From Myxococcota bacterium (lineage in GTDB: Bacteria > Myxococcota_A > UBA9160 > SMWR01), in the NCBI GenBank assembly GCA_022447545.1, contig JAKVBI010000004.1, positions 85,643 through 149,642 on the forward strand: a stretch of 64,000 nt of DNA, given 5' to 3'. Under the pieces are notes generated by a model. It saw only the letters and a program-made list of their open reading frames with translations. It had not been told where the DNA came from and made no database searches. Every line of letters begins with the position of its first letter. The first letter of the stretch is position 1. Shown in pieces: positions 9,079-17,313 of this stretch. The position numbers were made by a program, and so were the translations under genes.

Positions 9079-9984
9079 TCAAGGCTCTTGTTGCGTGGAG
9101 GATCCCGAGGGAACCAACACGCGGTTATCGATGAGTCGTACGGATTCTCCTCCGGTTGAGTCGGAGTCCGAGGCAGGAAAGAAAACGGCCAGGGCCAGAA
9201 GCGCGGCGCCGGCCAACTCTGGGGGCGAAGGCTTCAGACTGTGGGGGTCACGCATTTCCGCGTAGTCCACCCGAGCCAGAGGCGCCTTGGCAATCTCGTC
9301 CGAGACCATCTTCAGAATCCGCCGGGTGTCGCCCTCCCCCGCCCCGACCGCAGATTCGGCGGCATCGAGGGCTCGCACCAGCGCGCGAGCCTGGCTGCGT
9401 GCCTCGGGCGTCAATCGGACGTTGCGACTCGAAAGCGCCACGCCATCGGCCTCGCGCACCGTGGCTACCCCGACGATCTCCACTCCGAAATCGAGATCAC
9501 GGGCCATGGCGCGGATCACGGCAAGTTGCTGATAGTCCTTCTCCCCGAACACCGCGACGTGAGGTCTCGAAGCCAGCAGCAGCTTGGTCACGATGGTGGT
9601 CACTCCATCGAAGTGCCCCGGACGCGACGCGCCACACAGGGACTCCCCGAGTTCACCCACCTGGACGGTCGTCACACTTCCCGCCGGGTACATCTCCTCG
9701 ACACTGGGACAGAAGGCCACGTCCACTCCGCATTCGCGACAACGGTCGAGGTCAGCCTCCAACTGGCGCGGATAGCCATCCAGGTCGGCGGGGTCATTGA
9801 ACTGCGTGGGATTGACGAAGATCGACACCCAAACGCGATCCGCCCGCTCACGCGCGGCCTCCACCAGGGCCAGATGGCCGGGGTGGAGGGCCCCCATGGT
9901 GGGCACCAGGGCAATCCGCCGACCCGAGGCGCGCTCGGTGTCAGCCAGGCTCTGCAGTCGTGAAACCGTTTCGATGACTTGCAT
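9079..9984 (-). CDS. panC: pantothenate synthetase
   Basis: Ligates pantoate and beta-alanine with ATP to give pantothenate. The nucleotidyltransferase signature is clear: ALVPTMGALHPGHLALV contains the HxGH motif, followed by VNPTQF, GEKDYQQ and ALSSRN (KMSKS-equivalent region). I prefer the ATG at 9982-9984 because family members begin shortly before the first strand (MQVIETVSRL). An in-frame GTG at 10008 adds eight residues, and neither start has a good ribosome binding site. It lies between panB and panD in one apparent transcript. Confidence 0.95.
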   Translation of the reverse strand: MQVIETVSRLQSLADTERASGRRIALVPTMGALHPGHLALVEAARERADRVWVSIFVNPTQFNDPADLDGYPRQLEADLDRCRECGVDVAFCPSVEEMYPAGSVTTVQVGELGESLCGASRPGHFDGVTTIVTKLLLASRPHVAVFGEKDYQQLAVIRAMARDLDFGVEIVGVATVREADGVALSSRNVRLTPEARSQARALVRALDAAESAVGAGEGDTRRILKMVSDEIAKAPLARVDYAEMRDPHSLKPSPPELAGAALLALAVFFPASDSDSTGGESVRLIDNRVLVPSGSSTQQEP

Positions 9985-10050
9985 GGAGGAGAAGAGTGGG
10001 TGGTTCACTTCCGGGGGTTCAAGAGGGAGGGTTCGAACTCGTCTGGAGGC

Positions 10051-10878
10051 TCAGCGATAGGAGTGCTCTTCGTCGGGGAATTTCCCCTTGGAGACCTCCT
10101 CGGAAAAACTGCGTGCCGCCTTCGAGACAAGGGCTCCGAGATTCGCGTAGGACTTCACGAAGCTGGGAGTCCACTCCGACAGGCCCAGCATGTCGTGCAT
10201 CACGAGCACCTGACCATCACAGTTCACGCCGGCACCGATTCCAATGGTGGGAATCGACAACTCTCGAGTGACCTCGTGCGCCAGATCGGCGGGCATGCCT
10301 TCGAGGACCACCGCAAAGGCGCCCGCCTGCTGTACGGCCCGGGCATCGTCGAGAACCTGGCTTCGTCCCTCGGAGGTACGCCCCTGTACCCGGTGGCCCC
10401 CCATGCGATGAATCGCCTGAGGGGTGAGGCCAACGTGGCCCATCACGGGAATCTCCGCGACGACGAGGCGTTCGATGGTCTCGGCCACACGCACCCCGCC
10501 TTCGAGTTTCACCGCCTGGGCGCCTCCCTCTTTGATGAATCGGATGGCACTGCGCACGGCATCCTCGGAGGACACCTGGTAGCTGCCGAAGGGCATATCG
10601 CCCACCACCAGCGCCCGCCGAGCCCCACGGGAGACGAGTCGCGTGTGATAGACCGCTTCATCGAGGGTCACGGGAAGTGTGGTCTCACGACCCTGCACCA
10701 CGTTTCCCAGCGAATCCCCCACCAACAGCACATCGATGCCCGCCGCGTCGAAGATCCTCGCAAAGGCGAAGTCGTAAGCAGTGAGCATGCTGATCTTGTG
10801 CCCGCGCCGTTTGCACTGGGCCAGGGAAGGAAGGGTGACTCGGTGTTCTCGCTCTGCTTCTACGGTCACTGTCGACAT
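10051..10878 (-). CDS. panB: 3-methyl-2-oxobutanoate hydroxymethyltransferase
   Basis: First committed enzyme of pantothenate synthesis: transfers a hydroxymethyl group from methylene-tetrahydrofolate to 2-oxoisovalerate. Motifs include MLTAYDFAFARIFD, VLLVGDSLGNVVQG (metal-binding Asp), VGDMPFGSY and GHVGLTPQAIHRMGG. At about 275 residues it matches the family. The ATG at 10876-10878 is preceded by GGAGGCGAG, which fixes the start even though the frame stays open another 51 codons upstream. It begins the panBCD series. A predicted promoter lies about 300 bases upstream. Confidence 0.97.
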   Translation of the reverse strand: MSTVTVEAEREHRVTLPSLAQCKRRGHKISMLTAYDFAFARIFDAAGIDVLLVGDSLGNVVQGRETTLPVTLDEAVYHTRLVSRGARRALVVGDMPFGSYQVSSEDAVRSAIRFIKEGGAQAVKLEGGVRVAETIERLVVAEIPVMGHVGLTPQAIHRMGGHRVQGRTSEGRSQVLDDARAVQQAGAFAVVLEGMPADLAHEVTRELSIPTIGIGAGVNCDGQVLVMHDMLGLSEWTPSFVKSYANLGALVSKAARSFSEEVSKGKFPDEEHSYR

Positions 10879-11257
10879 CTCGCCTCCAGTCCCTGTCGCG
10901 CGGCCATCGAACTCGAATCCAGGCTCCCTGAAACAAAAAACGCGCCCAACCGATGATCTCGTGGTTCCGAGATCCGGAGGCGCGGCGTCCTGGGCTCGCA
11001 GGTCCCGGAACCAATCCGGGTCACGATCCAAAGCATCACCAGCTCCCGCCTCCGTCTCGCTCCTCGTTGGATACGAGCGGTACGACCGGGCTGTGTCGCT
11101 CTCTTACTTTCAGGCGCCCTGGGCGGCGCTCAAGGGGGTCTTCAAATGAGGATCGCCCCGTGCGATTCCCCTTCGATACTGAAAGCGTAGAACGACGACT
11201 CAGGACCCGTCAAGGCCACAGAGAAAGTCCTTCAAGTAATTGTTTTTAAAATGAAAA
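10879..11257. other. 379-base gene-free stretch, probable leader of panBCD
   Basis: No convincing coding frame was found on either strand. On the minus strand it holds a promoter candidate at 11184-11213, about 300 bases before panB. A perfect 7-base stem (GATCTCG / CGAGATC, loop of 6) lies at 10956-10975, and a run of six T on the minus strand lies about 14 bases past it. The layout could be an untranslated leader, but the hairpin-to-T distance is too long for a standard intrinsic terminator. The end near 11235-11255 is unusually AT-rich. Confidence 0.4.
11184..11213 (-). promoter_or_regulatory. predicted sigma-70 promoter upstream of panB
   Basis: Read on the minus strand: TTGACG (11208-11213), an 18-base spacer, then TACGCT (11184-11189). 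The -35 box matches five of six consensus bases and the -10 three. It is correctly oriented for panB-panC-panD. The same TTGACG box appears in two other promoter candidates of this window. Confidence 0.4.
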
Positions 11258-11533
11258 TCAAGAACCCAGGAGGTCGCGAACAGCGGGCGGCAGATACCGC
11301 TGCTCGAGGGCATCTGCGCAGTGCTCTCGCAGAGCGTGAGCCAATACCTCACTGCGCGCGACCGGAGATTCCCCCACCGCGAGCAGCACCCAGCATCTCC
11401 CCCGCACCTGGCACACCCCGCTGGTCGCAGGGGGCTCGCCCTCTCGCACCCCCCGGGAGGGAATCTTGACCACCTTGAGACCCACGTCGGCCGCAAGGTT
11501 CTCGAGTTCGCTCAGTAGTGTTTCGGGAGTCAC
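11258..11533 (-). CDS. small conserved-looking hypothetical protein coupled to rsmA
   Basis: A 91-residue protein beginning VTPETLLSELENLAADVGLK. It looks soluble, with an amphipathic N-terminal helix, a CQVRGRCWVLLAVGE strand pair holding two Cys, and a helical C-terminus (SEVLAHALREHC, YLPPAVRDLL). No known family is recognised. The start is the GTG at 11531-11533, because it overlaps the rsmA stop in a GTGA arrangement; the frame is open upstream but only inside rsmA. Coupling to rsmA suggests co-expression with ribosome-assembly genes, without showing function. Confidence 0.7.
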   Translation of the reverse strand: MTPETLLSELENLAADVGLKVVKIPSRGVREGEPPATSGVCQVRGRCWVLLAVGESPVARSEVLAHALREHCADALEQRYLPPAVRDLLGS

Positions 11534-12420
11534 CCCTTCGCCTCTGGAGACGCTGCCGGGTGGGGCTCCACTCCGAACAGGGCCGCCCTGAGGGAGGCAA
11601 AATGGGCAGGCGTCAGGCCCTCGGCTCGAACTCGCGGGTCCAGCCCCTGCTCGTGCAACCAACCGCTCAGCCGACTCGGCTCATAGCGGGCAGTCAGCCC
11701 GGTGCGAAGCGCGTTGACCAGGGTCTTCCGGCGCGTCGAGAAGGCCCCGCGGACCAGCCTCTCAAAGGACTCCAAATCGCCCGGGCCGACCAGGGGCGTC
11801 TCGAGAGGGCGGACCCGAACGAAACTCGAGCGAACTCGCGGCACAGGGTGAAAGCTTCTGGGATGAATGTGGAGCAGACGTTCGAGGGAAGCGACCGCGC
11901 AGTGGAGTACGGTGAGAGAGCCATAGGATTTCGTGCCCGGCGATGCCAGCAGGCGATCGGCGACTTCACGTTGCACCATCACCGACCAATCCGCGGCGAA
12001 CTCCCGCAGATCGATCAGTCGCCGCAGGAGTGGCCCGGACAAGGAGTACGGCAGATTGGCCACCAACCGAACGTGCAGGCCGGCGTCGCGGGCCAGGCCC
12101 ACCAGGTCCATCTCCAACGCATCGGCATGGATCAATTCGACGTTGGGGGGCAGGCTGTCGTCCTCGCGCAGCCCTCTTACGAGCCCCGCATCCACCTCGA
12201 TGGCGATCACGCGGCGGGCCCGCGTGGCCAATGCGCGGGTCAGCTGACCGAGCCCCGGACCGATCTCGACGACGGTATCCCCCTCGCCGACCCCGGCCAA
12301 TTCGACGAGTCGGTGGGCGAGTTCCGGATCCACCAGGAAGTTCTGACCCCGGTCCTTCCCTGCCCTCAGTCCGTGGCGCCCAAGAAAGTCACGAACGTCG
12401 GCTCTCGCACTGGGGGTCAT
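11530..12420 (-). CDS. rsmA: 16S rRNA dimethyladenosine transferase
   Basis: KsgA/RsmA dimethylates two adjacent adenines near the 3' end of 16S rRNA during 30S maturation, using S-adenosylmethionine. Seen motifs: GQNFLVDPELAHRLV, the SAM-binding VVEIGPGLGQLTRAL, and the catalytic motif IV as VANLPYSLSGPLL. The length of about 296 residues is usual. The ATG at 12418-12420 overlaps the tsaD stop (ATGA), and its own stop overlaps the next small gene (GTGA), so the three are translationally coupled. Confidence 0.96.
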   Translation of the reverse strand: MTPSARADVRDFLGRHGLRAGKDRGQNFLVDPELAHRLVELAGVGEGDTVVEIGPGLGQLTRALATRARRVIAIEVDAGLVRGLREDDSLPPNVELIHADALEMDLVGLARDAGLHVRLVANLPYSLSGPLLRRLIDLREFAADWSVMVQREVADRLLASPGTKSYGSLTVLHCAVASLERLLHIHPRSFHPVPRVRSSFVRVRPLETPLVGPGDLESFERLVRGAFSTRRKTLVNALRTGLTARYEPSRLSGWLHEQGLDPRVRAEGLTPAHFASLRAALFGVEPHPAASPEAKG

Positions 12421-13448
12421 TGGGAATCCGTCGCGACCCAGGGCGTGGCGTCGATGGGAACGCGGGAGAACGAATTGAATGCCAGACCGTGATGCTCGCC
12501 GCGTTCGAGAAGACGGGCCCCCGCACAGGCGATCATGGCTGCATTGTCGGTGCACAGTTCCACCGGAGGAAAGACCGCGCGGAAGCCATCGCGCTCCCCC
12601 CAATGGGCCAATTGCTCTCGCAACCGCCGATTGGCCGCCACCCCGCCCACGACGGCCAACTCCCGCAGACCCTCCTGGCGCAGGGCCTTCCGCGCGCGCG
12701 CTACCAACACGTCGATCGCCGCCGCCTGGAACGAAGCTGCGAGATCCTGCACGTCGGCCTGGGAAAGCTCCCCCCGACGTTCTGCCTCCAGAGCGACGGC
12801 CGTCTTGAGGCCGCTGTAGGAGAAGTCGAGCCCAGGATTGGAGAGCATGGGACGCGGGAAGTCCACGGCATCTTCACGGCCTGCCTCCGCCGCCGCCGCG
12901 ACGCTGGGCCCCCCGGGAAAAGGGAGGCCGAGCAGGACGGCCACCTTGTCGAAGGCCTCGCCCACCGCGTCGTCACGCGTTTCACCCAGCCGCTGGGGCG
13001 GCCCCGTACTCTCCACGCGGAACAGCGCCGTGTGAGCACCCGATGCAACCAGTCCCAGATAGGGGGGCCCGAGTTCACGGTCGGCCAGCTCCGCCGAAGC
13101 CAGGTGCCCCGCGAGATGGTGCACGCCCACTACCGGGATGCCGAGCCGATAGGCCAGCGCTTTGCCGAAAGACAGCCCCACCAGCAACGACCCCACGAGC
13201 CCGGGACCGGCGGTAACCGCGACGCCCGCGAATTCCTCCAGGGAAATCCCGGCCTCTTCCACGGCTGCGCCCACCACTTCCGAGACGACGCGAACGTGGT
13301 CACGCGAAGCAAGTTCTGGCACCACGCCCCCGTAGGGGCTGTGGACGTCATTCTGCCCGCGCACCTCGCTCGAAACGATTTCCCAGCCATCGCGAACGAC
13401 GGCGGACGCCATCTCGTCGCACGAAGATTCGATTCCCAATACCCACAT
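12417..13448 (-). CDS. tsaD: tRNA N6-threonylcarbamoyladenosine transferase TsaD
   Basis: Transfers the threonylcarbamoyl group to A37 of ANN-decoding tRNAs, together with TsaB and TsaE (neither in the window). The ASKHA fold starts MWVLGIESSCDEMASAVV. The metal-binding HLAGH is at residues 111-115, followed by LVASGAHTALF, FSYSGLKTAV and AVVGGVAANRRLRE. The 343-residue length is typical. The stop overlaps the rsmA start by four bases. Confidence 0.97.
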   Translation of the reverse strand: MWVLGIESSCDEMASAVVRDGWEIVSSEVRGQNDVHSPYGGVVPELASRDHVRVVSEVVGAAVEEAGISLEEFAGVAVTAGPGLVGSLLVGLSFGKALAYRLGIPVVGVHHLAGHLASAELADRELGPPYLGLVASGAHTALFRVESTGPPQRLGETRDDAVGEAFDKVAVLLGLPFPGGPSVAAAAEAGREDAVDFPRPMLSNPGLDFSYSGLKTAVALEAERRGELSQADVQDLAASFQAAAIDVLVARARKALRQEGLRELAVVGGVAANRRLREQLAHWGERDGFRAVFPPVELCTDNAAMIACAGARLLERGEHHGLAFNSFSRVPIDATPWVATDSQ

Positions 13449-13540
13449 GATGCATCGAAGATAGCGATCACGGGGCGGGTCCGGAGCTTTTGGAAGAAGG
13501 CAGCGACCGCGTGCGAAAGAGCCGCGGATTCAGCCCTCCA

Positions 13541-13903
13541 TCAGCCCGTTCGTCGCTCGAGCTTCTCTTGCTCGGACTTGCAGTCGATGCACAGTTCAGC
13601 CACCGGGCGCGCCTTCAGGCGTTTGACGCCGATATCCTCGCCGCAGTTGGCACACTCGCCGTACACCCCGCTTTCGATCTTATTGAGGGCCTCGTCGATC
13701 TTCGTCAACAGTCCCTGCTCTCGCTCCCGCAAGCGGCCGGTGAACTGGAGGTTCACCTCGGAAGAGGCGGTATCGATCTCGTCCGGAAAGTCGTCGGGAT
13801 CGACGTGGATGTCTCCGGACATCGCCCGTTTGGCGTTGCCCATCAGCTGTTCCCGCTGCTCCATGAGGATCTTTCGGAACCTTTCGCGATCGCGCTTCTT
13901 CAA
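13541..13903 (-). CDS. dksA: DksA/TraR C4-type zinc finger protein
   Basis: A 120-residue DksA-family protein that would bind RNA polymerase in the secondary channel and adjust transcription with ppGpp. It has a basic N-terminus, a coiled-coil hairpin with acidic residues (DPDDFPDEIDTASSEV at the tip region) and a C-terminal finger with C-x2-C (CANC) and C-x2-C (CIDC). It is shorter than E. coli DksA (151). It lies 19 bases after the cpoB stop region and 92 bases before tsaD. A second family member is at 60532-60888. Confidence 0.9.
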   Translation of the reverse strand: MKKRDRERFRKILMEQREQLMGNAKRAMSGDIHVDPDDFPDEIDTASSEVNLQFTGRLREREQGLLTKIDEALNKIESGVYGECANCGEDIGVKRLKARPVAELCIDCKSEQEKLERRTG

Positions 13904-13922
13904 CCTGCCCTCCCGGCTTCAA

Positions 13923-14723
13923 TCAACCCTGGGAACCGAGTAGCTCGAGTTGTCGCCTGGCCTCCGGCACCCGCGCGGAGTCCGGATACTCCCTGACCAC
14001 CCTTTCGAACGCCTTGCCAGCTGCCTTGGAATAATTGGGCCCCAAACGCAGAAGCGCTTCCCCCTGGCGGTACAGCGCATCAGCAGCTTTGTTCCCCGTA
14101 GGATAGCGGGCGACGACGTCGTCGAAGCGTAGCACGGAGGTCTTGAAGTCACCCCGCTTGAAGTAGCAATCCGCCAGCCAATAGGCAGCATCGTCCGCGT
14201 AGGGTGACTGCTCGTAGTTCTGCAGGAAAGCGCGGAAACGGTCGATACAAACCTGATAGTCGTCCTTGCGCCAGGCTTCGTAGGCGGCGCGGTAGCGAGC
14301 CACCTCCTCGGAGTCCTCACCCTCAACCGGGGGGGGACCCTCGGATTCCGCGGGCTCGACCCCAGAAACGGCCAGGCGAGCCACCTGGGTACGTGCCGTC
14401 TGTGCTTCCTTCAGTGCAACCCCTGCCTGGTGCTCAGCAACCTCCACGCGTCCGGACAACTGCTTGATCTCTTTGGAGATGCGCTCGAGGTCCGCCCCAA
14501 GTTCTGCCAGGCGCTGCTGCGCTTCCGGCGAGCCGGGTTTCACCGTCCCACCCCGCTCGAGCTTGACGACCTTGACACGAAGCTTCTCGAACTCCGCAGG
14601 CGTAACGCAGCCGGAAAGGCTCATCACCACGACCAGAAGAATCGGCACCCCAAGGAAATGAGAGCCTCGCAGGAAACCCTGCGGGCGCCCCGGGACCCCA
14701 GGAGTCTGCTCAGTCTTCGCCAT
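13923..14723 (-). CDS. cpoB: Tol-Pal system lipoprotein CpoB/YbgF-like (TPR)
   Basis: Periplasmic coiled-coil plus TPR protein of the Tol system, which coordinates outer-membrane constriction with septal peptidoglycan synthesis. The N-terminal signal ends VVVMSLSGC, a good lipobox, whereas classical CpoB is soluble. A coiled-coil stretch follows (LRVKVVKLERG), then three TPR units from about residue 140 (YRAAYEAWRKDDYQVCIDRF, AAYWLADCYFKRGDF, ALYRQGEALLRLG). The ATG at 14721-14723 is taken; an in-frame TTG three codons upstream has a better-spaced purine-rich site. It follows tolB directly, with no pal gene between. Confidence 0.88.
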   Translation of the reverse strand: MAKTEQTPGVPGRPQGFLRGSHFLGVPILLVVVMSLSGCVTPAEFEKLRVKVVKLERGGTVKPGSPEAQQRLAELGADLERISKEIKQLSGRVEVAEHQAGVALKEAQTARTQVARLAVSGVEPAESEGPPPVEGEDSEEVARYRAAYEAWRKDDYQVCIDRFRAFLQNYEQSPYADDAAYWLADCYFKRGDFKTSVLRFDDVVARYPTGNKAADALYRQGEALLRLGPNYSKAAGKAFERVVREYPDSARVPEARRQLELLGSQG

Positions 14724-14790
14724 TGACTGCAACCGAACCCCCTCTCACCCCTTGCCAAGCATAGGTCTAGCAGGTTCCCGGGACCCTCGC

Positions 14791-16149
14791 CTAGGGGCGC
14801 GCTTTCCCCCATGCAGGCGACGTATTGTCCCCCAAACCCCGGGTCAGCCGGCGCAGGTTGTCGCCATTGATATCCACGACATAGAGGTCCGCCCGACCCC
14901 TCCGCCTCGAACTGAAAACGATCTTGCGCGAATTGGGGGCCCAGCTCGGCCCTTCGTCACTGGCTGGATGACTGATGAGTGGAATCGCCTGCCCTCCTTC
15001 GACGTCCAGCAACCAGATATCGAACTGCCCCTTCACGCGAGCCTCATAGGCGATCCAGGCGCCGTCGGGAGACCAGGCAGGCGCCGTGTTGTAGCTGCCA
15101 TCGAAGGTGAGGCGTCGTACCTGAGAACCATCCGCACCCATCACGTAAATCTGAGGACTGCCGGACCGGTCCGACACGAAAGCGATCTGCTCACCATCAG
15201 GCGACCAGGCGGGCGAAACGTCGATGGATCGGTTGTTCGTCAGGCGACGCAGATCGCTGCCATCTTCGTTGATGGTGTAGATCTCGGCGGGCCCCTGGGC
15301 GCTGACCACGATGGCCATTTTGCGACCGCTGGGATCGAAGACCCCTCGGTATTGATGGCGTTCGGATCCAAGGCTGGGAAAGAGAAGCTTCGCAGGCTTT
15401 TGTCTGCTTCTCGAAGCCAGGAAGAGATACGGGCGATTGAGGTGACGGTAGGAGGTGTAGACGACCCCGATGCCGTCCAGCGTCCACGAGGGAAACAGAT
15501 TGATGGACCCATTGGAGGTCACGGACCTCACCGATTCCCCGGTGGCGTTCATGACGTAGATCTCCGGATTGTCCGTCCGAGTGGACACGAAAACGATCTC
15601 AGTGTCAGACACCCCAGGCACACCGGTGAAGTTCTCCACGATGTCATCCGCCATGCGCCTGGCCAAAATGGCATCGTCTCGGCCCGCGAGTTGGCGATAG
15701 CGCTTGGAAAGTCGCTTACGGCAGCTGGCGGTATCCCACAACTGGAACTGGGCGGTCAGGGATTGGTCACTTCGCTCGAGCCGACCCTCGACGAAGGCAT
15801 CGGCCCCGATCTGGCGCCAGCTGTCGCAGTCCTCCAGAAGCTCCGCACGGGTAAGTTCCGACGTCGCCTCGTCACCCAGGAAGGCAGTCCACTCGATGAC
15901 GTCGAACAGACCGGAGAATTCGAGGCCCGTGAGCAGTTGACTGCGAAACCCCTTCGCGTCGGCCGCGTCACTCGGTGCCGAGCGGTCAGCGAATTCCTGG
16001 AGGGCCAGACGATAGGTACGCGCCGACCCCGAGGTGACGATGATGGCCGGGGGGGCCTCGGCGGCGGTGGGTCGCGCGAAAACGCTCCAGTCGAGGACCA
16101 GACACAGGCCCAGCAGCGCCGCACCCAGTTTTCGCGGGTCAGGCTTCAA
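14791..16149 (-). CDS. tolB: Tol system beta-propeller protein TolB
   Basis: Periplasmic protein that normally links TolA with Pal. About 452 residues: a signal peptide (KLGAALLGLCLVL), an N-terminal alpha/beta domain, then WD40-like PD40 blades with the repeating pattern PAWSPDGEQIAFVSDRSG and IYVMGADGSQVRRLT. The start is taken as the TTG at 16147-16149, which overlaps the TolA stop (TTGA) and has GAGGA upstream. No ATG or GTG lies at a fitting position before the signal peptide. It sits in order tolQ-tolR-tolA-tolB. Confidence 0.93.
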   Translation of the reverse strand: MKPDPRKLGAALLGLCLVLDWSVFARPTAAEAPPAIIVTSGSARTYRLALQEFADRSAPSDAADAKGFRSQLLTGLEFSGLFDVIEWTAFLGDEATSELTRAELLEDCDSWRQIGADAFVEGRLERSDQSLTAQFQLWDTASCRKRLSKRYRQLAGRDDAILARRMADDIVENFTGVPGVSDTEIVFVSTRTDNPEIYVMNATGESVRSVTSNGSINLFPSWTLDGIGVVYTSYRHLNRPYLFLASRSRQKPAKLLFPSLGSERHQYRGVFDPSGRKMAIVVSAQGPAEIYTINEDGSDLRRLTNNRSIDVSPAWSPDGEQIAFVSDRSGSPQIYVMGADGSQVRRLTFDGSYNTAPAWSPDGAWIAYEARVKGQFDIWLLDVEGGQAIPLISHPASDEGPSWAPNSRKIVFSSRRRGRADLYVVDINGDNLRRLTRGLGDNTSPAWGKARP

Positions 16150-16892
16150 AGACTGTCCTCGGGAACGAAGACAAAGGACCAGACATCGGCCTGCGGTGGC
16201 GGCGGCAGCGGGCTCGCCTTGAGGATCGCTCGCAAGACCCCTTCGTCGTACCAGGGGTTGCCCGAACTGCGGACCACTTCCGGGTTTCCCAGGACCCGAC
16301 CCTGCCGATCGAGGCGAACGCGCAGATGGGCCTCCAGGTCCTGGGTGCGGAAACCCGGCGGAACCACCCAACTGCGGCGAACGTGGGCCTTGGCGCTGCG
16401 CATCCAGGCTGCCACCTCCGGGGAAACCGTGGCGGGTCCACTGGGCTTGGACGGCGCCACCGAAGCCACGCGAGGCTCGGGCCGGGGCGTGGGAGCCGTC
16501 TCACCCGCCTCCTTGCGCAACTCGGCGAGTACGTCGGCGTAGTTCTGCTCGACGGGCGGACTCGGCGCGGGTTGAGGCCGGGGCTTGGAACGTGCGCGCG
16601 TGGGCTCCGCCGACGGCCGCTCGGGGAGCACCACCTCCCTGGGCCGCCGCTTCTCAACAGGCGCTACCGGCGCGGCAGGCTCCGGCCGCTGCAACCTGGC
16701 GGGCTCGGCCCTGGGGAGTGTGACGAGATCGACGGAGATCACTTCCGATGGAACTGAGAATTGCGAAACCGACAGCGATAGGCCCACAGCCAGCATTCCA
16801 GCGTGCACTCCAAACGAGAGCATTCCCCAGGTCGCGAGTTCTCGGCGCCGGGCCGCGACCCGCTCCCCCCAGAAATCCGTCGCAACGTCCAA
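16146..16892 (-). CDS. tolA: TolA/TonB-type energy-transducing protein
   Basis: About 248 residues: a short cytoplasmic N-terminus, one transmembrane helix near residues 22-45 (WGMLSFGVHAGMLAVGLSLS), a Pro/Arg/Glu-rich periplasmic linker, and a C-terminal TonB/TolA domain from about residue 165 (HVRRSWVVPPGF, VRLDRQGRVLGNPEVVRSSG). It would carry proton-motive energy from TolQR to the outer membrane. It is short compared with E. coli TolA (421) and lacks a long helical domain II. A TTG start at 16890-16892 lies one base after the tolR stop; the gene order argues for TolA rather than TonB. Confidence 0.87.
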   Translation of the reverse strand: MDVATDFWGERVAARRRELATWGMLSFGVHAGMLAVGLSLSVSQFSVPSEVISVDLVTLPRAEPARLQRPEPAAPVAPVEKRRPREVVLPERPSAEPTRARSKPRPQPAPSPPVEQNYADVLAELRKEAGETAPTPRPEPRVASVAPSKPSGPATVSPEVAAWMRSAKAHVRRSWVVPPGFRTQDLEAHLRVRLDRQGRVLGNPEVVRSSGNPWYDEGVLRAILKASPLPPPPQADVWSFVFVPEDSL

Positions 16893-16893
16893 G

Positions 16894-17310
16894 TCAATCC
16901 TCGGGCTCAGTCACCATACCGAGCTTCGTCGCCCCAGCCTCGCGCGCCGCCGCCATCGCCTTCACCACGATGCCGTAGCTGGCGTCGGAGTCGGCTCGCA
17001 GGTAGATCTCCCGATCCTCGTCTCCCTCGAAAATCGCCTCCAGCTTTTCACGCAGTTGATCGGCAGGGATGGCCTTACGGGCAAGAAACAACTGCCCGTC
17101 GGCCTTGACGGTGAGAATCAAAGGCTCGCTGTCGATGCGCAGCGGCTGCGTATTGGTCTTGGGCAGGTCCACGTCCACGCCTTGCTGCATCATCGGTGCG
17201 GTCACCATGAAGATGATCAGCAGAACGAGCATCACATCCACGAAAGGCGTGACATTGATTTCCGAAAGGGGTCTCCAGGTGCGACCGGTTTGCTGAGAGA
17301 TCTCGGCCAC
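16894..17310 (-). CDS. tolR: ExbD/TolR family protein
   Basis: Inner-membrane component of the Tol motor. The transmembrane helix INVTPFVDVMLVLLIIFMVT (residues about 18-37) carries the conserved Asp used in proton transfer. A periplasmic domain of about 90 residues follows (YLRADSDASYGIVVKAM). A GTG start at 17308-17310 lies three bases after tolQ's stop. Length 138 is normal. Confidence 0.95.
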   Translation of the reverse strand: MAEISQQTGRTWRPLSEINVTPFVDVMLVLLIIFMVTAPMMQQGVDVDLPKTNTQPLRIDSEPLILTVKADGQLFLARKAIPADQLREKLEAIFEGDEDREIYLRADSDASYGIVVKAMAAAREAGATKLGMVTEPED

Positions 17311-17313
17311 GGC

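Noticed and set aside
11943-13943. Plus-strand open frame of more than 600 codons across rsmA, tsaD and dksA
   Set aside because: It runs through three well-supported minus-strand genes, and its product is Arg/Pro-rich without any domain.
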